Shown in pieces: positions 1-5,155 of a stretch of 5,300 nucleotides of DNA. The notes beneath the pieces were generated by a model. That model made no database searches. It was not told the DNA's origin and worked only from the letters and a program-made list of their open reading frames with translations. Origin of the DNA: Chloroflexota bacterium (GTDB taxonomy: Bacteria > Chloroflexota > Anaerolineae > B4-G1); the NCBI GenBank assembly GCA_003648125.1, contig QMOE01000210.1, positions 1 to 5,300 on the forward strand. Reading direction: 5' to 3'. Every line of letters starts with the position of its first letter. Within the stretch, counting starts at the first letter, position 1. The translations under genes were made by a program, and so were the position numbers.

Positions 1-3
1 CAT
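1..3 (-). other. Possible start codon of the next minus-strand gene, cut by the window edge
   Basis: The complement of bases 3-1 reads ATG, nine bases after the TAA stop of the Ldh2-type gene, and is preceded by a purine-rich GGGGGA run at normal ribosome-binding distance. This is what an operon neighbour would look like. No coding sequence is visible, so the call rests only on the start codon and the G-rich stretch. Confidence 0.35.
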
Positions 4-12
4 TCCCCCGGA

Positions 13-1122
13 TTATTGAGATGATACATACTTTACTTGTAATTCTTCCCCGATTGCTCGCAGGTCGGCTGCAACTTTGGGATTGAGGGGGATGCCCTCG
101 CGGGAGCGGCGCTCCGCTTCCTCGTATTCCTTTTCGCCGTGGACATAGATGCGGGTCTCGCCCTCCGCCTTGGGGGTATCCTTGATCCGCCGCTGCAGGT
201 CGTCCATCGCCGCTTTGAACTCGTCCGCAGGGCGGAACGCGTCCACCCGCCATGCGCCGAAAAAGTGGCCGATCTTGGAAGGCAGTGGTTTTCCGTCGGG
301 GGTTTTTGGGTAGACTGTATCGGCGTAGGCCGCGCCTGAGAGGAGGGCGGTGAAAATATCAACCCACATCGCCAGGCCGTATCCTTTGTAGCCGCGCAAG
401 AGTTCCCCGGCTCCGCCCAGTGGCAAAAGCCCGCCCCCGGCCCGCTGCTTGAAATTCTCCAGCACCCGGTCGGCATCGTGTGTCGGTGTGCCGGTTTCGT
501 CGGTGGCCCAGCCCAGGGGGAGAGGTTTCTCCAACCGGCTGTAGACCTCTAGCTTGCCACGCGGCACGGTGCTGGTAGCCATATCGAGCACAAAGGGGTG
601 CTCGTCGTCCGCCGGGGCTGCCACGGCGATGGGGTTGGTGCCCAGCATGGCGTCTCGTCCAAATGTCGGCACCACCAGCACGGCGGCGTTGGTCATCGAG
701 ATGCCGATGCAGTCATGCTCCAGGGCCATCATGGCATAGTAGCCGGCGATACCATAGTGGTTCGAGTTGCGCACCGTCACGAAACCCGCTCCATAATCCT
801 GCGCCTTCTGGATGGCTTTCTCCATCGCCCGGTGGGAGACGGGCTGGCCCAGACCGGCTCCGGCGTCAATCAGCGCCGTGACGGGGGTCTCTGTCACCAC
901 CTCGATTTTGGGCTGGGCGAGCATCATGCCATTCCGCAGGCCGTTGACGTACCGCCGCAAGCGGGCCACGCCGTGGCTGTCAATTCCCCGCAGGTCGGCC
1001 GTCACCAGCACGTTGGCCGTGATGCGGGCGTCCTCCTCCGAGATGCCCATCTTTTGGAATACCTGGACGCAAAAGTCCTTTAGGGGTTCTGCTTGAATTC
1101 TTGGTGCTGTTTCTTCTGGCAT
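13..1122 (-). CDS. Malate/L-lactate dehydrogenase (Ldh2) family NAD(P)-dependent oxidoreductase
   Basis: The 369-residue product is a full-length member of the Ldh2 family (malate, L-lactate, L-sulfolactate and ureidoglycolate dehydrogenases), cytosolic enzymes that interconvert 2-hydroxy acids and 2-keto acids with NAD(P). Visible family motifs in order are DLRGIDSHG (residues 43-51, with the conserved His50), NSNHYG (119-124), GTNPIA (161-166), the VLDMATS segment (178-184), GYKGYGLAM (244-252), IGHFFGAWRVDAF (284-296) and the C-terminal HGEKE...REGIPL region (328-346). There is no signal peptide. The start is supported by a strong Shine-Dalgarno (GGAGGT, at 1128-1133 on the complement) five bases before the ATG. 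The gene lies downstream of the membrane-protein gene, separated by a MITE, so it may rely on read-through or on its own promoter; I see no clear one. Family assignment is firm. Substrate cannot be told from sequence, since the family covers several hydroxy acids. Confidence 0.93.
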   Translation of the reverse strand: MPEETAPRIQAEPLKDFCVQVFQKMGISEEDARITANVLVTADLRGIDSHGVARLRRYVNGLRNGMMLAQPKIEVVTETPVTALIDAGAGLGQPVSHRAMEKAIQKAQDYGAGFVTVRNSNHYGIAGYYAMMALEHDCIGISMTNAAVLVVPTFGRDAMLGTNPIAVAAPADDEHPFVLDMATSTVPRGKLEVYSRLEKPLPLGWATDETGTPTHDADRVLENFKQRAGGGLLPLGGAGELLRGYKGYGLAMWVDIFTALLSGAAYADTVYPKTPDGKPLPSKIGHFFGAWRVDAFRPADEFKAAMDDLQRRIKDTPKAEGETRIYVHGEKEYEEAERRSREGIPLNPKVAADLRAIGEELQVKYVSSQ

Positions 1123-1186
1123 TGTTTACCTCCATAAAAGTGAAGTTTGCAAGTGATAAAGGAATCTTGTCGCTCTTGTTACTCGA

Positions 1187-1318
1187 CAGCAATTCTCAAT
1201 TTGAGGTGTCATTGCGAGCCCCGGATGTTTTTCTTGGGGCGAAGCAATCTCCCCCAGCCGTTTGGGGGTTGCTTCGTCGCAAAAAACGCTCCTCGCAATG
1301 ACATGATTAGAATTGCTG
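1187..1318. mobile_element. 132-bp MITE with CAGCAATTCT terminal inverted repeats and 9-bp target duplication
   Basis: The element begins CAGCAATTCT (1187-1196) and ends with its exact reverse complement (1309-1318). It is flanked by a perfect 9-bp direct repeat, GTTACTCGA, at 1178-1186 and 1319-1327, the signature of transposase-mediated insertion. Inside are further nested inverted repeats: TGTCATTGCGAG at 1207-1218 against its complement at 1292-1303, a GCCCC/GGGGC hairpin at 1218-1240, and a strong hairpin at 1240-1276 (CGAAGCAA...TTGCTTCG enclosing CCCCCA/TGGGGG). It has no coding capacity, so it must be moved by a transposase elsewhere. The TGTCATTGCGAG core resembles a palindromic repeat seen dispersed in many environmental bacterial genomes (from memory, not searched). 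Insertion fell on the stop codon of the adjacent membrane-protein gene, and the target duplication regenerates that stop. Neither strand of the big hairpin is followed by a T-run, so I do not call it a terminator. Confidence 0.88.
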
Positions 1319-1319
1319 G

Positions 1320-1751
1320 TTACTCGAATACCTTTCGCACGCTCGGCCAATTCAGCAGCGTCCAGACGAGGACCAGTAGAAGCAGAGTCAGCAGCAGGTC
1401 GCGGGGCCGGGTCTGGTGAGCATAGTCGTTGGCGTCGAACAAGAAATGGTTGATCCAGACGTGAATTTCGTACAGCGTCACCGTTGCCAGGGTGAGCCAG
1501 CGGCCCCAGCGGCGGAAAAGAATCAGCCCCACCGCGCAGATGATGAAGGCCACGCTCCAGAACCCGCCCATCGCCGCCAGGTACGCCCAAGAAACCGTCA
1601 TCGGCAGGTCGGGCAGGCGGGCCGCGTGGTAAAGTGCCATCGCTGCCCGGACCAGATTACCCAGTCCCAGCGCCAGCGTCACAAGGGCCAGGGCGATCAC
1701 CCATTTCTGGGCGGCGGTGAGCTGTCTTTTCTCTTTGTGTTTGTTCGACAA
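1320..1751 (-). CDS. Small four-helix integral membrane protein, function unknown
   Basis: I do not recognise a named family. From the proposed TTG start at 1751 the protein is 143 residues, beginning MSNKHKEKRQ with a basic N-terminus. Four hydrophobic segments follow at roughly residues 16-36, 56-79, 85-104 and 117-135, so it should sit in the inner membrane with both ends in the cytoplasm. Notable residues between helices are RLPDLPM (45-51), RRWGRW (80-85), HVWINH (97-102) and a polar DANDYAHQTRPRD loop (106-118). An ATG at 1835 would add 28 residues, but that extension reads, in another frame, through the duplicated alcohol dehydrogenase tail and is probably not coding. Upstream of the TTG only a weak GGGA is seen, so the start is uncertain. 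The TAA stop lies in the MITE target duplication. Before the DUF3800 unit arrived, the gene would have started about 31 nt after the MDR dehydrogenase stop, consistent with an original operon. Confidence 0.75.
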   Translation of the reverse strand: MSNKHKEKRQLTAAQKWVIALALVTLALGLGNLVRAAMALYHAARLPDLPMTVSWAYLAAMGGFWSVAFIICAVGLILFRRWGRWLTLATVTLYEIHVWINHFLFDANDYAHQTRPRDLLLTLLLLVLVWTLLNWPSVRKVFE

Positions 1752-1782
1752 GGTTTGTAATCCCAGGTATCGCTTCTCAAAC

Positions 1783-1870
1783 TCACGGCACGAGCACGAT
1801 CTTGCCAAACTGCTCTCCCCGCTCCAAAATCTCAAAGGCCACCTTGCCGTCCGATAGCGGCATCACCCGG
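1783..1870 (-). pseudogene. Orphan copy of the MDR dehydrogenase 3' end (28 codons plus stop)
   Basis: The complement encodes RVMPLSDGKVAFEILERG then EQFGKIVLVP and a TGA stop. This equals the C-terminus of the intact dehydrogenase except that Lys322 is Asp and the preceding Ser codon differs silently. Upstream of the repeat boundary the frame stays open but has no resemblance to the dehydrogenase, so this is a fragment and not a second gene. The three nucleotide differences fall within four bases; a cluster like that suggests either one local event or that this tail came from a slightly different homologue rather than slow drift. Confidence 0.8.
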
Positions 1871-1925
1871 CCCACTTTTTTCGACCTGTACCCGGCGCAA
1901 AAATTTGACGCATACCCGGTGGGTC

Positions 1926-1954
1926 TTGACATCGTGCTTGGTCTAGATTATAAT
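1926..1954 (+). promoter_or_regulatory. Perfect-consensus sigma-70-type promoter, antisense to the DUF3800 gene
   Basis: TTGACA (1926-1931) and TATAAT (1949-1954) are both exact consensus hexamers separated by 17 bp, on the plus strand. Transcription would start near 1961 and run rightwards, opposite to every gene in the window, into the 3' end of the DUF3800 gene. An A-rich stretch at about 1899-1905 could serve as an UP element. No plausible plus-strand protein lies downstream, so the product would be a small or antisense RNA. Whether this host uses the classical housekeeping consensus is assumed. Confidence 0.6.
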
Positions 1955-1967
1955 ACGAGCATAAAAC

Positions 1968-1986
1968 AAACGGGCATTGCTCGTTT
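1968..1986 (-). terminator. Candidate terminator hairpin downstream of the DUF3800 gene
   Basis: On the minus strand, AAACGAGC pairs with GCCCGTTT around a three-base loop with one A-C mismatch and is followed by GTTTTA, about 50 bases past the DUF3800 stop. On the plus strand the same bases form a stem with one G-U pair followed by a short T-run, close to the expected start of the plus-strand transcript. A longer alternative pairing, ACGAGCA (1955-1961) with TGCTCGT (1978-1984), competes. The T-tract is short, so termination is only a possibility. Confidence 0.3.
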
Positions 1987-2020
1987 TCCCTCTGGTAAAG
2001 AGTCGCCGAGTTGGCGGCCT

Positions 2021-2039
2021 GCCTGGGCAGGTCCCAGGC
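2021..2039. other. Hairpin at the DUF3800 stop codon / in the putative plus-strand RNA
   Basis: GCCTGGG (2021-2027) and CCCAGGC (2033-2039) form a perfect 7-bp stem with a five-base loop, ending at the last base of the DUF3800 stop codon. On the plus strand it is followed eleven bases later by five T residues (2051-2055), too far for a canonical intrinsic terminator. A smaller CGCC/GGCG stem lies just left at 2004-2016. It could shape the 3' end of the DUF3800 mRNA or of an antisense transcript. Confidence 0.35.
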
Positions 2040-2686
2040 TAGCCAGGGGGTTTTTCGTTCCCTGTCCATTTCCACAGTCTCGTATGAGGCTCAATTATCT
2101 CGTAGAAGCGAGCGTCACCCTGTGTGACGTACCGGAACACCGCGCCAGCGACCATGTCGGCGGCCTGTAATGCAGGTTCGCTCCGTGACCTCCTCGCAGT
2201 CAGCCGTCTGACAAACGGTCGGATGTGCCCGCCATAGGCGCGTTTGAGATGCTGACGCAAAGCCATGATAGTTGTATCTTTGTTGCCGAACTCGTCGAGA
2301 ATTACCGTGGACTGTTCCAACTCGTCTGGAATCAAGCGCAGTAACAAAGCCGTGAAGAACGTGGTGTAAAAGGCCAGTTTTTCCAGCCCACGCAGTTCTG
2401 GCAAAAGTGTTTGTTTGTCAACGATCAGAGCGTATGCACCCAGATTGAGGTGGGCCAACCCTTGCAGAAAAGTGATCCTGTTCCGGTCGGGCGTGCGGTG
2501 AAAGCTCAGTTCCCCCGTATCGCGCAAGCTCAAGCTACGTCGAAAATCACAGACATAGGCGCGCAGATTGTCGGGATCATTGGTGAGCAGTACCGCCGAC
2601 ACGAAACTGGTACTAGAGCCTCGATCAAACTTGAGCCCGGTATCTCCAGCTTCGTCGCCAAAGGCAAAATGGTAGGGCAAAGTCAT
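2039..2686 (-). CDS. DUF3800 domain protein (predicted RNase H-like fold), cassette gene
   Basis: The 215-residue product has the hallmarks of DUF3800: an N-terminal FGDEAGDTG strand (residues 9-17, acidic D11, E12, D15), a central ILDEFGNKD (129-137, acidic D131 and E132) and the C-terminal LQAADMVAGAVFR (173-185, with D177). The spacing of these acidic residues fits the RNase H-like nuclease fold proposed for the family; activity has not been shown here. Length is near the usual size for the family, so the gene looks complete. DUF3800 genes are typically scattered, often on mobile or defence-related DNA, with no settled function. The ATG lies 18 nt after, and in the same frame as, the TGA of the MDR dehydrogenase, with no recognisable Shine-Dalgarno, so translation may depend on coupling. 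By eye its GC content is lower than that of its neighbours. It lies inside the repeat-bounded 922-bp unit, supporting recent acquisition. Confidence 0.88.
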   Translation of the reverse strand: MTLPYHFAFGDEAGDTGLKFDRGSSTSFVSAVLLTNDPDNLRAYVCDFRRSLSLRDTGELSFHRTPDRNRITFLQGLAHLNLGAYALIVDKQTLLPELRGLEKLAFYTTFFTALLLRLIPDELEQSTVILDEFGNKDTTIMALRQHLKRAYGGHIRPFVRRLTARRSRSEPALQAADMVAGAVFRYVTQGDARFYEIIEPHTRLWKWTGNEKPPG

Positions 2687-2703
2687 TATGCTGGATGGAT
2701 TCG

Positions 2704-2792
2704 CTCACGGCACGAGCACGATCTTGCCAAACTGCTCTCCCCGCTCCAAAATCTCAAAGGCCACCTTGCCCTTGGATAGCGGCATCACCCGG
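2704..2792. repeat. 89-bp direct repeat, copy within the intact MDR dehydrogenase
   Basis: This copy forms the last 28 codons and stop of the dehydrogenase and pairs with 1782-1870. Similarity stops sharply on both sides: at 2703/1781 just after the stop codon, and beyond 2792/1870, where only scattered matches continue for about five bases. These sharp edges mark the junctions of the DUF3800 unit. Confidence 0.9.
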
Positions 2793-3736
2793 TCTACTAC
2801 CGGTGTGAGTTTTCCCCCCCAGAGCAACTTTACCACGTCGTGGAAATCCTGGTGCGAGCCCATCGTGGAACCGATGATGCTGATCTGCTTGCCAAAGATG
2901 AGGCGCGTATCTATCTCGACCTGGGGGCCGGAGGTATTGCCGACGATGACGATGCGCCCGCCCCGGGCGACGGCGCGCATACTTTGGGTCAGAGTTGCCC
3001 GGCCAACGTTATCCACCACCACGTCCACTCCCCGCCGGCCGGTCATTTTGTAGATGATCTTGCTCCAGTTGGGATTCTCCCGATAGTTGAGCACCACGTC
3101 GGCGCCCAGGTCGCAGGCTTTGCCGATCTTTTCCTCGCTGCTGGTGAGGGCGTAGACGGTAGCGCCGGCCAGTTTGGCGATCTGGATCGCCATCGAGTTG
3201 ACCCCGCCACCGGCGCCGACGATGAGCACTGATTCGCCGGCACGCAGTTTGGCCCGCTGGATGAGCATGCGCCAGGCGGTGAGACTTACCAAGAGCGGCG
3301 CGGCTGCCTGGACAAAGTCCCAGCCTTCGGGGATGGCTGCCAGATTGGCGGCTGGCACGGTCACGTACTCTGCCTGCCCGCCTCGCACGTGCTCGCCCAG
3401 GACGACGTAGCCTCGACTGACCGAGTCCTCCCCCCGGCGGGTGAACTCGTCCTCACTTGTGCTGAGGCCGGGATCCACGACCACTTGCTGCCCCATCTCC
3501 CAGCCGGTGACTCCCTCACCCAGCCCGGCGATCTCTCCGGCGACGTCCGCCCCGGTCCAGTGAGGCATTTCCAGCTTTAGGCCGGGCCAGCCCAGCCGCA
3601 CCCAGATGTCCAGGTGATTGAGGGTGCAGGCTTGCACCCGCACCAATACCTCTCCCCGGCCTGGCTCTGGATCGGGTACATCCGTGTATTGCAAAACGTC
3701 CAGTTCGCCGTGTTCGTAGAAGCAAAGGGCTTTCAT
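2705..3736 (-). CDS. Zinc-type MDR alcohol dehydrogenase / quinone oxidoreductase-like protein lacking the structural-zinc cysteines
   Basis: This 343-residue protein is a complete medium-chain dehydrogenase/reductase. The N-terminal GroES-like domain starts MKALCFYEHGELDVLQY and carries LNHLD (39-43) and PHWTGADVAGEI (58-69). The Rossmann domain has the glycine-rich GAGGGV (174-179) for NAD(P) binding, GADVVLNYR (211-219), GVDVVVDNVG (236-245) and the C-terminal EQFGKIVLVP. It most resembles the alcohol-dehydrogenase-like MDR group with PH-x-GxD and LGEH-x-GG-x-AEY (113-124). In that group the segment before LGEH normally carries four structural-zinc cysteines; here the aligned positions are T93, D96, T99 and S107, so that site is lost. 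The start at 3736 has GGAG seven bases upstream; the open frame continues about 100 codons further but overlaps the preceding gene out of frame. It starts 16 nt after the acyl-CoA dehydrogenase stop, indicating cotranscription. Its 3' end is duplicated at 1782-1870. Substrate is unknown. Confidence 0.92.
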   Translation of the reverse strand: MKALCFYEHGELDVLQYTDVPDPEPGRGEVLVRVQACTLNHLDIWVRLGWPGLKLEMPHWTGADVAGEIAGLGEGVTGWEMGQQVVVDPGLSTSEDEFTRRGEDSVSRGYVVLGEHVRGGQAEYVTVPAANLAAIPEGWDFVQAAAPLLVSLTAWRMLIQRAKLRAGESVLIVGAGGGVNSMAIQIAKLAGATVYALTSSEEKIGKACDLGADVVLNYRENPNWSKIIYKMTGRRGVDVVVDNVGRATLTQSMRAVARGGRIVIVGNTSGPQVEIDTRLIFGKQISIIGSTMGSHQDFHDVVKLLWGGKLTPVVDRVMPLSKGKVAFEILERGEQFGKIVLVP

Positions 3737-3752
3737 TTGTCGGCTCCGGTTA

Positions 3753-4922
3753 TTATCGCAATCCTGTTTCCAGGCGGGCGATGACCATGCGCTGAATCTC
3801 GCTGGTGCCCTCGTAAATCTCGGTGACTTTGGCGTCGCGGAAATAGCGCTCGATGGGCAACTCTTTGCTATAGCCCATCCCGGCGTGGATCTGGATCGCC
3901 TGGGTCGTGACCCACATCGCTGTCTCTGAGGCAAAGGTTTTCGCCATGCAGGATTCCAGGGTGTACCGTTTGTGCGTCTCTTTGGATGCTTGTTTAGCCA
4001 GCGCTGCCTGGTAGATGAGCAAACGGCTGGCATCAATGCGCATTTTCATATCCGCCAGCTTTTGCTGGATCATTTGGAACTGGGCGAGCTTTTTGCCAAA
4101 GGCTTCCCGCTCGCGGGCGTACTCTACGGATGCCTCGTAGGCGGCCTCGGCTATCCCCAGCGCCTGGGAGGCGATGCCGATACGGCCCGCGTCCAGCACC
4201 GCCATCGAGATCTTGAAGCCCTCCCCTTCTGCGCCCAATCGCCGCTCCACCGGGCATTTATAGTCCTCAAAATGAATCTCACAGGTGGCGGAGGCGCGGA
4301 TGCCCAGTTTAGGCTCGGTCTTGCCCCGTTCAAAGCCCGGCTCATCGGTATCAATGATGAGGGCGCTGACGCCGCGATAGCGGGGACTGGCGTCGGGGTC
4401 GGTCTGGGCAAAGAGCAGGATGTATTTTGCCACCGGCCCGCTGGTGATCCACGATTTGGTGCCATTGATGACATAGTGAGAGCCATCGGGCGAGAGGATG
4501 GACGTCACGCGCATATTGCCGGCGTCGGAGCCGGATTGAGGCTCGGTCAGTGCGTAGGCTCCGACTGCCTCTCCACTGGCTACCGGGCGGAGGTACTTTT
4601 GCTTTTGCTCCTCTGTGCCGTAGCGCATAAAACCGTAGCAATAGAGCGAGTTGCAGACGGACATGACGACGGCGTGGGATGCGTCCACCTTGGCGATCTC
4701 GATCATCGCCAGCACATAAGCCAGGGTGTCCATTCCCGCGCCGCCGTACTCCTCCGGCACGGCAATGCCCATAAAGCCCTGGGCGCCCATTTTCGCAATT
4801 GTCTCGCGGGGGAACTCGCCCGTCTCGTCATGTTCGGCGGCAATGGGCGCGATTTCCTTTTGGGCAAAATCTCGCGCCATGTCACGAATCATACGGTGCT
4901 CGTCGCTGAGTTGCAGATCCAT
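3753..4922 (-). CDS. Acyl-CoA dehydrogenase (short/medium-chain type, FAD-dependent)
   Basis: The 389-residue product is a full-length acyl-CoA dehydrogenase, a cytosolic FAD enzyme that desaturates acyl-CoA at the alpha-beta bond and passes electrons to electron-transfer flavoprotein. Domains in order are the N-terminal helical domain (about 1-118), the middle beta domain opening with the signature GAYALTEPQSGSD (121-133) and containing WITSG (158-162), and the C-terminal helical domain with REREAFGKKLAQFQ (270-283) and QIHAGMGYSKELPIERYFRD (344-363). The catalytic base is Glu371 in IYEGTSEIQR (369-378), the position used in short- and medium-chain enzymes. The start is fixed by AAGGAG (4931-4936 on the complement) eight bases before ATG. 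It is the first gene of the visible minus-strand cluster, preceded by an operator-like repeat region. The electron-transfer flavoprotein genes are not in the window. Exact chain length or branched-chain preference cannot be read from sequence. Confidence 0.96.
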   Translation of the reverse strand: MDLQLSDEHRMIRDMARDFAQKEIAPIAAEHDETGEFPRETIAKMGAQGFMGIAVPEEYGGAGMDTLAYVLAMIEIAKVDASHAVVMSVCNSLYCYGFMRYGTEEQKQKYLRPVASGEAVGAYALTEPQSGSDAGNMRVTSILSPDGSHYVINGTKSWITSGPVAKYILLFAQTDPDASPRYRGVSALIIDTDEPGFERGKTEPKLGIRASATCEIHFEDYKCPVERRLGAEGEGFKISMAVLDAGRIGIASQALGIAEAAYEASVEYAREREAFGKKLAQFQMIQQKLADMKMRIDASRLLIYQAALAKQASKETHKRYTLESCMAKTFASETAMWVTTQAIQIHAGMGYSKELPIERYFRDAKVTEIYEGTSEIQRMVIARLETGLR

Positions 4923-4946
4923 TTTAGTCTCTCCTTATAATGATGT

Positions 4947-4994
4947 TTTTGGGTAAAATATCCCAAGTTGGATTTGGGATAAACTTGGGATAAA
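4947..4994 (-). promoter_or_regulatory. Operator-like repeats upstream of the acyl-CoA dehydrogenase gene
   Basis: A perfect 10-bp inverted repeat, ATCCCAAGTT (4960-4969) with AACTTGGGAT (4982-4991), encloses another copy of the half-site, and TTGGGATAAA occurs twice at an 11-bp period (4974-4983 and 4985-4994). A related TTTGGGTAAAA starts at about 4948. All lie within about 70 bases of the start codon, where a regulator of the cluster would be expected to bind. A weak minus-strand promoter (TTGGGA, 18 bp, CATTAT) overlaps these sites. The regulator is not in the window. The repeats are seen directly; the regulatory role is inferred. Confidence 0.45.
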
Positions 4995-5027
4995 AACTGG
5001 CAACCGTTCAGGCATAGCTATTCTTCT

Positions 5028-5126
5028 TACCGCAGAGATCGCTGAGGTCGCAGAGTCAGATGAAAATATCGTCTCATAGGGATAAAATGAGAAAACTCGG
5101 CGTTCTCTGCGTGCTTTGCGGTGAAA
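5028..5126. repeat. Imperfect inverted repeat of the ACCGCAGAG type
   Basis: TTACCGCAGAGATCGC...GTCGCAGAG (5028-5055) faces TTCTCTGCGTGCTTTGCGGTGAA (5103-5125) in imperfect inverted orientation, with a smaller TCTCAT/ATGAGA stem between them. Such GCAGAG-rich palindromes recur as intergenic repeats in many environmental bacterial genomes (from memory). I found no convincing target duplication and no coding potential. Confidence 0.6.
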
Positions 5127-5155
5127 ATCATACGGGTGTGTTTCAAATGAGCTGA

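Larger units (their letters stand above)
1782..2703. mobile_element. 922-bp DUF3800 insertion unit bounded by 89-bp direct repeats
   Basis: Bases 1782-1870 and 2704-2792 match in direct orientation with a constant offset of 922 and only three mismatches (1849, 1851, 1852). The 2704-2792 copy is the true 3' end of the MDR dehydrogenase gene; the other copy is an orphan. Between them lie the DUF3800 gene and about 170 non-coding bases with a plus-strand promoter. The simplest reading is that a DUF3800 cassette entered the 3' end of the dehydrogenase gene with a long target duplication, or by recombination between tail sequences, leaving one complete gene. No integrase, transposase or terminal inverted repeats are seen, so the mechanism is unknown. 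Insertion with long target duplication has been described for some restriction-modification genes; whether this case is the same is inference. Confidence 0.7.

Noticed and set aside
1240..1276. Strong hairpin in the MITE as a transcription terminator
   Set aside because: No T-run follows on either strand; it is better explained as part of the nested palindromes of the element.
1752..1835. ATG start 28 codons further upstream for the membrane protein
   Set aside because: The extra residues come from reading the duplicated dehydrogenase tail in another frame; MSNKHKEKRQ from the TTG at 1751 is a more natural start, though its ribosome-binding site is weak.
1802..2170. Plus-strand frames near the consensus promoter as its protein product
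   Set aside because: This frame starts upstream of the promoter, its first part is the antisense of the dehydrogenase tail, and no ribosome-binding site or recognisable protein is seen downstream of 1961.
3737..4036. About 100 extra N-terminal codons on the MDR dehydrogenase frame
   Set aside because: They overlap the acyl-CoA dehydrogenase coding sequence in another frame, and the MDR domain begins naturally at the ATG at 3736 with a Shine-Dalgarno.
3972..4940. 322-codon plus-strand open frame
   Set aside because: It is antisense to the acyl-CoA dehydrogenase, whose motifs and catalytic residue are unmistakable; the plus-strand translation shows no family features.
4936..4941. Plus-strand TATAAT next to the acyl-CoA dehydrogenase start
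   Set aside because: No acceptable -35 hexamer at the right spacing and no gene downstream; it overlaps the minus-strand ribosome-binding site.
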